From the NCBI GenBank assembly GCA_022561675.1, contig JADFQT010000044.1, positions 1 to 12,069 of the forward strand: DNA of 12,069 bases. The letters are read 5' to 3'. Positions 1 through 5,054 of the stretch are shown here, in pieces. Positions within the stretch are counted from its first letter, which is position 1, and every line of letters begins with the position of its first letter. A program made the translations under genes and the position numbers. The stretch is from Chloroflexota bacterium (GTDB lineage: Bacteria > Chloroflexota > Dehalococcoidia > Lucifugimonadales > UBA3495). The notes beneath the pieces were generated by a model. That model saw nothing but the letters and a program-made list of their open reading frames with translations, was not told the origin of the DNA and did not search any database.

Positions 1-792
1 GCTGCCGGTAAAGTATTGGAGTAGGGCGCCGAAAGAATCCTCCTCGCCAATCCTAAGGTCCACCTGGATGCCCGACTCCAGCACCACGCTGGTTTTCTTT
101 GGACCCCGACCCAGCACTTCCTGAATGCCCGGAAGGGACACCAGAGCCTCGCTGACGGCCTCCGGAGAGGAGGAGGTTCCCACCAGGTCGATGTCCCCGA
201 TAGTCTCCTCCCAGCGGCGCAGGCTGCCGGCCGGCAGCAGCTCGCCCAGGTCGGGACATTGCTCTCTCAAGTAATCCACGGTGGCTTCAGCCACCGATAG
301 GGCCGGTCCGATGGGGGTACGGCCATCCTTGCTGCCCATTACCCGAATGTGGCGCAAAATGGTCTCGGCGGTTTTTGACCCCAGGCCGGGCAGCGCGGCT
401 AATTTTCCGGCGTGGATCTCTTTTTCCACTCCCTCGATGGTGCTGACGCCCAACTCCCGAGCGATTAGCAGGGCGGTCTTGGGGCCAACTCCGGGTATAG
501 ACATCATTGTTAGCACGCCATCAGGAAGCTCAGCAACGAGGCGATCATAGGCGCCAATTCCCCCGCTCTGGCAATACTCCTGAATCTTGTCGCTGATAGC
601 TTTCCCGATGCCCGGTATCTTCTTCAAGTCTACCTGATCCTTCACCCCTTGTTCCAAGGTGAAGGAGAGCTCGCCTATGGTTCGGGCAGCCCGCTGGTAG
701 GCGCGAATTTTGAATATGGAGTCTCCCTTCATTTCCAGAAGGGTTGCCATATCCTCGAAAATTGCGGCTATTTCTTCGTTGGTTACCGGCAT
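1..792 (-). CDS. polX: DNA polymerase X family (pol beta-like), N-terminal part, cut by window edge
   Basis: The reading frame is open from the ATG at 792 to the window edge and gives 264 residues. It starts with an HhH_8-type N-terminal domain (about residues 1-75) containing KKIPGIGKAI. Two further helix-hairpin-helix motifs follow: MSIPGVGPKTA near 97-107 and AALPGLGSKTAE near 132-143. The pol beta nucleotidyltransferase signature is at 189-204 (GSLRRWEETIGDIDLV) with metal-binding D200 and D202, and the third Asp is probably D245 in QVDLRIG. Bacterial members are about 570 aa and usually carry a C-terminal PHP nuclease domain, which would lie outside the window. Expected role: gap-filling DNA synthesis in base-excision repair. 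An in-frame TAG 24 bases upstream excludes a longer start; AAGG lies about 4 nt before the ATG. The gene follows hrcA by 100 bp on the same strand and may be co-transcribed. Family is seen clearly; function is by homology. Confidence 0.93.
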   Translation of the reverse strand, partial: MPVTNEEIAAIFEDMATLLEMKGDSIFKIRAYQRAARTIGELSFTLEQGVKDQVDLKKIPGIGKAISDKIQEYCQSGGIGAYDRLVAELPDGVLTMMSIPGVGPKTALLIARELGVSTIEGVEKEIHAGKLAALPGLGSKTAETILRHIRVMGSKDGRTPIGPALSVAEATVDYLREQCPDLGELLPAGSLRRWEETIGDIDLVGTSSSPEAVSEALVSLPGIQEVLGRGPKKTSVVLESGIQVDLRIGEEDSFGALLQYFTGS

Positions 793-892
793 GATGCCTT
801 GCTGAAATATTCCTAGTTGGTGGCCAGGGAGGCAATGATTAGAGTCAAGTCAGATTTATGGGCATATGGAGCAAGACAGCCGCCGCTGCCGC

Positions 893-1924
893 CTAGACCC
901 GGTGCAACTCCCCAACCAACTTACTCATCAGGGAGGAGAAAAAGGTGACTCCGCCAATAGCCGCAGGGTAGCCCATTCTGGTGGGACCGATGACACAGAT
1001 GGTGCCGGTGGACTGGTTGGCGCCCCGATATTGGCAGAGAATCACACCGTAGGGGTGCAGACTGGCCTCCAGGTTTTCCTCGCCAATGTACACTGCCACC
1101 TCCCTGCTTTCAGGCATCTGGGGCAGCAGGTTCTCCAGAAGGACTCGCTCTTCCAGCATCTCCACGAGAGCTTTGGCCCGCCCGCTCTGAGCGAATTCCG
1201 GCTGGTCCAGCAGGCGTCGGAGCCCATCCACATAGTGTTCCGGCGCAGTTTCACCGGAGGCATCCTTCAGCATGAGGGTAGTCTCGTGCCTGACCCTCGC
1301 CTCTAGTGGGGTCAACTCCGGGTTATTCGACAGGCTATTCGATTTGATGTCGTCGTAATCCAGGTCGCAAAGGAGATCGTTGAGACGGTTGGCGGATTGG
1401 TCCAAGATTTCCTGGGTTAAGGGCTGAGCCACCGGTAAAAGGCGGCGAAGCAAACGTGTCTCCTGCAAGACCACTACCAGAAGAGCCAGAAATTCTTCCA
1501 GAAACACTAATTGGATGTGTTTTAGCCGGGGCGACCTGGCCCACGGCACGGTGACCACTGCAAGGCTAGCTGTCAGGTCTGAAAGAAGCGTGGCGCACTG
1601 TCGGCTCCAAGCCTCCAGGTCTGGCTCCGCCTGGGAGAAATCCCGGTGTATCTTCTGCTGCACCGTAACGGGCAGTTCCGGAGGCTCATCCAAGGATTGA
1701 ACATAGTGGCGGTATCCCAAGTCGGAGGGAATGGCTCCGGAGGATACATGGGGCCTGGAGATGTAGCCCTCGTCGGTGAGGAGGGACATAGTGTTACGGA
1801 CGGTGGCGGGGCTAACCTTAGTCGGAGAACGGCGGGCAATTTCTTCCGACGCCACCGGGACGGCGGAATTGATATATTCCGCTACCAGAATGTTTAAAAT
1901 CGATCCTGCGCGTTCCGAGAGCAT
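893..1924 (-). CDS. hrcA: Heat-inducible transcription repressor HrcA
   Basis: A complete 343-residue protein, the usual HrcA length. The N-terminal winged helix (about 1-75) has the family stretches SPATVRNTMSLL and DEGYISRPHVSSG. The C-terminal signature VIGPTRMGYP, followed by a conserved hydrophobic tail, ends the GAF-like domain. HrcA binds CIRCE operators and represses chaperone genes until heat shock titrates GroEL. The ATG at 1924 gives the family N-terminus (MLSERAGSIL). A CIRCE-like operator lies 64-90 bases upstream and overlaps the likely promoter, so the gene is probably self-repressed. No grpE, dnaK, dnaJ or groEL is in the window; the next gene downstream is polX. One oddity: the wing motif usually written SSGRIPS reads SSGAIPS here (Ala64). 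Confidence 0.96.
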   Translation of the reverse strand: MLSERAGSILNILVAEYINSAVPVASEEIARRSPTKVSPATVRNTMSLLTDEGYISRPHVSSGAIPSDLGYRHYVQSLDEPPELPVTVQQKIHRDFSQAEPDLEAWSRQCATLLSDLTASLAVVTVPWARSPRLKHIQLVFLEEFLALLVVVLQETRLLRRLLPVAQPLTQEILDQSANRLNDLLCDLDYDDIKSNSLSNNPELTPLEARVRHETTLMLKDASGETAPEHYVDGLRRLLDQPEFAQSGRAKALVEMLEERVLLENLLPQMPESREVAVYIGEENLEASLHPYGVILCQYRGANQSTGTICVIGPTRMGYPAAIGGVTFFSSLMSKLVGELHRV

Positions 1925-1986
1925 GACCTACCAGCTCAACCGTATCCAGATTGGGGTGTCTCAAATAGCAGGAAACCTGCCTGGAA

Positions 1987-2014
1987 ATTAGCACGTCCCC
2001 GAAGGGTGTGTCAA
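1987..2014 (-). promoter_or_regulatory. hrcA promoter with overlapping degenerate CIRCE operator
   Basis: On the plus strand 1988-1996 reads TTAGCACGT and 2006-2014 reads GTGTGTCAA, separated by exactly 9 bases. The CIRCE consensus is TTAGCACTC-N9-GAGTGCTAA; 7 of 9 left-arm and 6 of 9 right-arm bases match. Read on the minus strand the same DNA contains a perfect -35 TTGACA (2014-2009), a 16-bp spacer and a -10 GCTAAT (1992-1987, 4 of 6 matches), pointing at hrcA, with about 60 bases of leader. The operator would cover the whole core promoter. Spacing and location beside hrcA support the call; the right arm is weak. Confidence 0.72.
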
Positions 2015-2018
2015 GGAA

Positions 2019-2048
2019 TTGACTGCCTAGCTTCCAGACCATTATACT
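2019..2048 (+). promoter_or_regulatory. Sigma-70-type promoter for bioY
   Basis: TTGACT (2019-2024, 5 of 6 matches) and TATACT (2043-2048, 5 of 6) are separated by 18 bp. Transcription would begin near 2055 and run into bioY. It is divergent from the hrcA promoter, and its -35 begins only 5 bp beyond the CIRCE-like operator, so HrcA bound there could affect both directions. No BirA-type biotin operator was recognised. Confidence 0.6.
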
Positions 2049-2151
2049 CTTCCTTGGCCTACCTCATGAACGGTCCCAGCGCCGATTCCCACTTATTGGA
2101 CTCAACGGGACCATTCCTGAACCGGCCGATCCTCGTCTAGCAGGTTCCAAA

Positions 2152-2745
2152 CTGTCCTCATTAACCTCGACAATTTCTCTGGTAGACGCTCTCTTTCCAG
2201 TCCGGGAATCTGGTCGGAAGTGGATAAGGGACGGAATACTGGTCCTGGGATTCGCGCTGGTCACCGCGCTTCTGGCGCGGGTTTCCATTCCGCTGGGGTT
2301 CACCCCAGTTCCCATAACCGGTCAAACCCTGGCCGTTCTCCTGACCGGAGCCGCGCTGGGAAGCCGGCGCGGGGCAAGTTCCATGACCCTCTATTTGGTC
2401 GCAGGCGCCTGGCTGCCGGTCTATGCCGGCGGCGGCTCCGGTTTTGTTTGGGACCTGGCTTCTGGTGGGTATATTATCGGCTTCATTCCGGCTGCCTATG
2501 TCGTTGGATTTTTGTGCGAGAGGGGATGGGATCGCCGGGTCTGGATTATTCTGGCCATGCTGGCGGGCAACATTGTCCTCTACGTCCCCGGTCTAATCCA
2601 ACTGTCCTTTTTCGTACCGGAAGGTAAGGTCCTGGAACTGGGTCTGTATCCCTTTATTCCCGGCGACTTGATCAAGCTTTACATCGCGTCTCTAACGGTG
2701 CCGACGGCTTGGGCGCTGCTTCGCTGGGGCAAGGACACCGAGTAA
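2152..2745 (+). CDS. bioY: BioY, substrate-binding (S) component of a biotin ECF transporter
   Basis: BioY binds biotin in the membrane and imports it alone or with the EcfA/EcfT energising module, which is not encoded in this window. The family core is clear: VPITGQTLAVLLTGAALGSR, then VYAGGGSGF, GYIIGF and FIPGDLIKLYIASL, with about six hydrophobic segments. From CTG 2152 the protein would be 197 aa, close to the usual 190. The start is unresolved: the frame is open from 2023, but no ATG, GTG or TTG occurs in it before ATG 2383, which lies inside the conserved core and would remove about 75 residues. Candidates are CTG 2152 (AGGTT five bases upstream), ATT 2173 or CTG 2179. The stop at 2743-2745 is 2 nt before the next gene, so the two are probably one transcript. 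Family call firm, start weak. Confidence 0.88.
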   Translation: MSSLTSTISLVDALFPVRESGRKWIRDGILVLGFALVTALLARVSIPLGFTPVPITGQTLAVLLTGAALGSRRGASSMTLYLVAGAWLPVYAGGGSGFVWDLASGGYIIGFIPAAYVVGFLCERGWDRRVWIILAMLAGNIVLYVPGLIQLSFFVPEGKVLELGLYPFIPGDLIKLYIASLTVPTAWALLRWGKDTE

Positions 2746-2747
2746 AT

Positions 2748-3392
2748 ATGGAGATCACCTGGCTGGGTCACTCCTGCTTTCGCCTTCGGTCCGAGGATCT
2801 GGTGGTAATTACCGACCCCTTTCCTGCCTCTGTTGGCCTGCGACCCGACTCTCGCGCCGCCACCGCAGTTACCGTAAGTAATACCCATCCCCACCACAGC
2901 AGCTGGCCCGACGTCGCTGGAGAACCCAAAGTGTTTCAGAACCCTGGCGAGTACGAATATTCCGGGATCGCCGTTCGGGGGGTGATGACCCCTCTTTCCG
3001 CCGGGGAAGCCCGAGAAAACCGAAACGTAGCATTCTGTATAGAAATAGAAAATGTGAATGTTTGCCACTTGGGCGATATTGCCGAACCGTTGACTCCCCG
3101 GGAAATCGATACGTTATCCCCGGTAGACGTCCTCTTAGCCCCGGTGGGAGGAGGTTGTACTCTGGGCGTGGAACGTGTGCATCAAATTCTGCAGGATCTG
3201 GATGCCAAGGTAGTCATACCCATGCACTACAACATTCCGAATCTTACGGTGGAATTGGGCAGCCTCGATGCTTTCCTGCGGTTGACTGGAGTAAGCGATG
3301 TACAGCCGCAGCCCCGGCTGGCGCTGACTGCGTCTAACCTGCCCCAGACTACCCGGGTAGTGGTGCTGGCTCCTCAGGCCAGGCCGGTCTGA
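2748..3392 (+). CDS. Metallo-beta-lactamase-fold protein (Lactamase_B_3-like), divergent metal site
   Basis: A 214-residue protein with the compact MBL fold seen in UPF0173/Lactamase_B_3 relatives. It starts MEITWLGHSCF and continues with TDPFP (23-27), CHLGDI (106-111) and VIPMHYN (156-162). The usual first metal motif HxHxDH is replaced by NTHPHHS (45-51): the first His is Asn45 and the Asp is missing. H107, D110 and H160 correspond to later metal-site positions. From memory, Chloroflexota relatives have HQHPGHS here, so part of this divergence belongs to the family. ATG 2748 starts 2 nt after the bioY stop and matches the family N-terminus; an upstream in-frame ATG at 2709 lies inside bioY and is less likely. 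The substrate is unknown, and the link to biotin is only co-transcription. Confidence 0.85.
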   Translation: MEITWLGHSCFRLRSEDLVVITDPFPASVGLRPDSRAATAVTVSNTHPHHSSWPDVAGEPKVFQNPGEYEYSGIAVRGVMTPLSAGEARENRNVAFCIEIENVNVCHLGDIAEPLTPREIDTLSPVDVLLAPVGGGCTLGVERVHQILQDLDAKVVIPMHYNIPNLTVELGSLDAFLRLTGVSDVQPQPRLALTASNLPQTTRVVVLAPQARPV

Positions 3393-3461
3393 AGCCCCCT
3401 ATGGCCTTCGGCGATTTGCGGTGGCGCGGGCCAGATGACCAGCTTGGCATCCCGACGACTG

Positions 3462-3515
3462 CAGCCGGTCGGCTGGGAGCTAGTCAAGTGACCCAACGGT
3501 CCGGCCGGGGGTTGG
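3462..3515. terminator. Two GC-rich hairpins between convergent genes
   Basis: CAGCC (3462-3466) pairs with GGCTG (3471-3475) around a 4-base loop. CCAAC (3493-3497) pairs with GTTGG (3511-3515) around a GC-rich interior that itself contains the palindrome CCGGCCGG. They lie in the 128-bp gap between the plus-strand hydrolase gene and the minus-strand gene ending at 3521, where a two-way terminator is expected. Neither has a clear T-run, so intrinsic termination is uncertain; rho is present at the window edge. Confidence 0.35.
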
Positions 3516-3520
3516 CGCGG

Positions 3521-4096
3521 TCATGATTCTCGCGTTTCAGAAGCCGGCTGGCCCATCCGGCGGCGGTTCAGCATCAGCAAAGCCAATCCCCCAGCCAGAA
3601 TAACCGTCCCCAGAGCAAGGGCCGCCCGCGGCAAGATAGGCAGCACTGGGTCACCTACCTGGGGCAGCAGTGGCGGCGGCAGGGGGGTTGGAAGGGGCTG
3701 GTCGAAGCTTAGATTCAGCCTGACGATAGCATACGCACCCTCGAAGAGGGCCGACTCCGCCGCCTGAATTCGGCCGTGGGCGTTGACCAGGTAGAAGCTG
3801 ATGGGGTCGCCGCGGAGGAACCGGTTCGAGGGGTTAACCTCCAGAAGATGGAAGGCGCCACCGCCAGTAAGCAACACCGGCTTGCTCTGAAAGGATTCGC
3901 AATCGGCCACGCAGGCCACCAGCTGAGTGTCTGCGGGTGCCAGCGAACCTTGCAGCCGAACCACCCCGGAAAAGTAATCGGCGAAGAAAGGCTGGGGCGG
4001 CAACTCACTCTGGCGGGGACTGGCTCCCACTAGGGCCAAAGACGCCAAAAACACCACCGCTACTGCCAGGCAACCGCTAATTTTCCTCCGCAACAC
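3521..4096 (-). CDS. Exported, C-terminally membrane-anchored protein with beta domain and LPQVG-like motif
   Basis: I do not recognise a named family. The 191-aa product begins with a signal peptide (MLRRK, then a hydrophobic core to about residue 25, cut near VGAS). A predicted beta-sandwich-like domain spans about 38-130 and contains two cysteines four residues apart (C62, C66). A proline-rich spacer (133-145) leads to LPQVGD (144-149), a transmembrane helix (158-177) and a positive tail RRRMGQ. This order resembles a sortase sorting signal with Val in place of Thr. The start is GTG at 4096 with a strong AGGAGG five bases upstream. The N-terminal domain resembles that of the collagen-like protein encoded next to it. 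Likely location is the outer face of the membrane; no function can be given. Confidence 0.78.
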   Translation of the reverse strand: MLRRKISGCLAVAVVFLASLALVGASPRQSELPPQPFFADYFSGVVRLQGSLAPADTQLVACVADCESFQSKPVLLTGGGAFHLLEVNPSNRFLRGDPISFYLVNAHGRIQAAESALFEGAYAIVRLNLSFDQPLPTPLPPPLLPQVGDPVLPILPRAALALGTVILAGGLALLMLNRRRMGQPASETRES

Positions 4097-4250
4097 GCTC
4101 CCCTCCTGAGTCCGCCCTGGCCTAGGCCAAGTTGGTCTACCAAGGCGTAACTGGGAATCTATCCTCTATGTCGCCTATATCCTCACCCATTTACCCATAG
4201 TTTGCCAAGAGCAACTGAGTCCAGTTCTAGCCTTTTCCGCGGCAAAAGGG

Positions 4251-4281
4251 AAGGGGCACCCGACTGAGCCGGGTGCCCCTT
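4251..4281 (-). terminator. Strong hairpin terminator after the collagen-like gene
   Basis: AAGGGGCACCCG (4251-4262) and CGGGTGCCCCTT (4270-4281) form a perfect 12-bp stem with a 7-base loop. On the minus strand it starts 38 bases past the stop codon of the collagen-like gene and is followed by CCCTTTTGCC, a short T-run. It separates this gene from the membrane-anchored gene further along the same strand. Confidence 0.75.
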
Positions 4282-4318
4282 AGTGCCTGAAACCTATTAA
4301 CTGGAGCCGGGTTTGGCC

Positions 4319-4966
4319 TTAGGCTGGTCGCCTGGAGGCGAAGTAGACGCCGGCTACGCCCAGCAGGGCGACGATGGCCAGGATCAAGCCGATCAGGCCG
4401 ACGCCGCTGCCACCAGCGGCACCCTTAGCGCCATCCGTGCCTCTGGCGCCAGCCTGGCCGTCGGCGCCTTCCTGGCCGTCAGCGCCATCCTTGCCGTCAC
4501 CGCCGGAGGCACCCGAAGGACCAGCCGGACCGACCGGCCCGCGTGCGCCGGCGGCTCCCGCGTCTCCCGTGGCTCCCTTGGCGCCGGTGTCTCCCTTGGC
4601 GCCCTTGCTACCGGCACTACCGACGTCGCCGACAAATCCGGCCGTCAGGTCCAGGAACTCCACGCCTCCCTGTTCCCAGGAAGCGGTCTCCTCGGCGGTC
4701 AGAGTGTCTACCATAAAGCTGATATTTGTGCCACTACCCTGGCTGACCTGCAGAACGTAACTGCCGTCATCCCCCGTGCGGACTGAACCCTGCTGCACCC
4801 CGTCAATAACGGCGGAGACCGTGGTTCCCGCCGGAGCGGAAAGCCCATTCACGGTCACCGTCCCGGTAAATACGTGGGGCGGTACCTGCTGAGCAGAAGC
4901 CACGGCCGGCACCATCAACACCATCACCATCACAGCCAGCAAGGCCAGGACTCTCATTTTGGTCAT
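4319..4966 (-). CDS. Collagen-like (Gly-X-Y repeat) exported protein with C-terminal membrane anchor
   Basis: The 215-residue product starts at ATG 4966, chosen because AAGGAGGA ends 4 bases upstream; an in-frame ATG at 4987 would put that ribosome site inside the gene. A signal peptide (about 1-25, ending AVASAQ) is followed by a beta domain (about 32-108) of the carboxypeptidase-regulatory-like/Ig type, including FTGTVTVNG and APAGTTV. Next come about 26 uninterrupted Gly-X-Y triplets (about 110-187), first rich in GAK, GDT and GPA, later in GAD and GQE. A single transmembrane helix (about 190-209) and RRPA close the protein. Gly-X-Y repeats in bacteria form triple-helical stalks that display a head domain; here the head is N-terminal and the stalk is tethered at its C-terminus. 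It resembles the neighbouring 191-aa protein in head and tail. No catalytic motif is seen. Confidence 0.87.
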   Translation of the reverse strand: MTKMRVLALLAVMVMVLMVPAVASAQQVPPHVFTGTVTVNGLSAPAGTTVSAVIDGVQQGSVRTGDDGSYVLQVSQGSGTNISFMVDTLTAEETASWEQGGVEFLDLTAGFVGDVGSAGSKGAKGDTGAKGATGDAGAAGARGPVGPAGPSGASGGDGKDGADGQEGADGQAGARGTDGAKGAAGGSGVGLIGLILAIVALLGVAGVYFASRRPA

Positions 4967-4970
4967 TGAT

Positions 4971-4978
4971 TCCTCCTT
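4971..4978 (-). promoter_or_regulatory. Ribosome binding site deciding the collagen-like gene start
   Basis: Minus-strand AAGGAGGA, a near-perfect Shine-Dalgarno, lies four bases before ATG 4966. It falls between this ATG and the in-frame ATG at 4987, which favours the shorter product. Confidence 0.8.
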
Positions 4979-4998
4979 GAATCTCACCTAAAGGGTTG

Positions 4999-5026
4999 GC
5001 GGGGCCGCCGCCAGGGACGGCCCCGC
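4999..5026 (-). terminator. Hairpin after the 939-aa surface protein gene
   Basis: GCGGGGCCG (4999-5007) pairs perfectly with CGGCCCCGC (5018-5026), loop 10 bases. On the minus strand it begins 28 bases past the stop of the large surface gene and ends 32 bases before the start of the collagen-like gene, followed by CCAACCCTTTAGG, which has only a short T-run. No separate promoter is seen after it, so it may be a leaky terminator that sets a lower level for the downstream gene. Confidence 0.6.
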
Positions 5027-5054
5027 AGTTGGAACTATTCTAGCCGCCGAACTG

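Noticed and set aside
545..835. Minus-strand frame starting near 835
   Set aside because: Wrong frame over the polX N-terminus, which shows clear HhH motifs from ATG 792.
866..1306. Plus-strand open frame opposite hrcA
   Set aside because: Antisense to a clear HrcA coding sequence; no recognisable protein features.
2101..2180. BirA biotin operator ahead of bioY
   Set aside because: No TTGTAAACC/GGTTTACAA-like arms are present.
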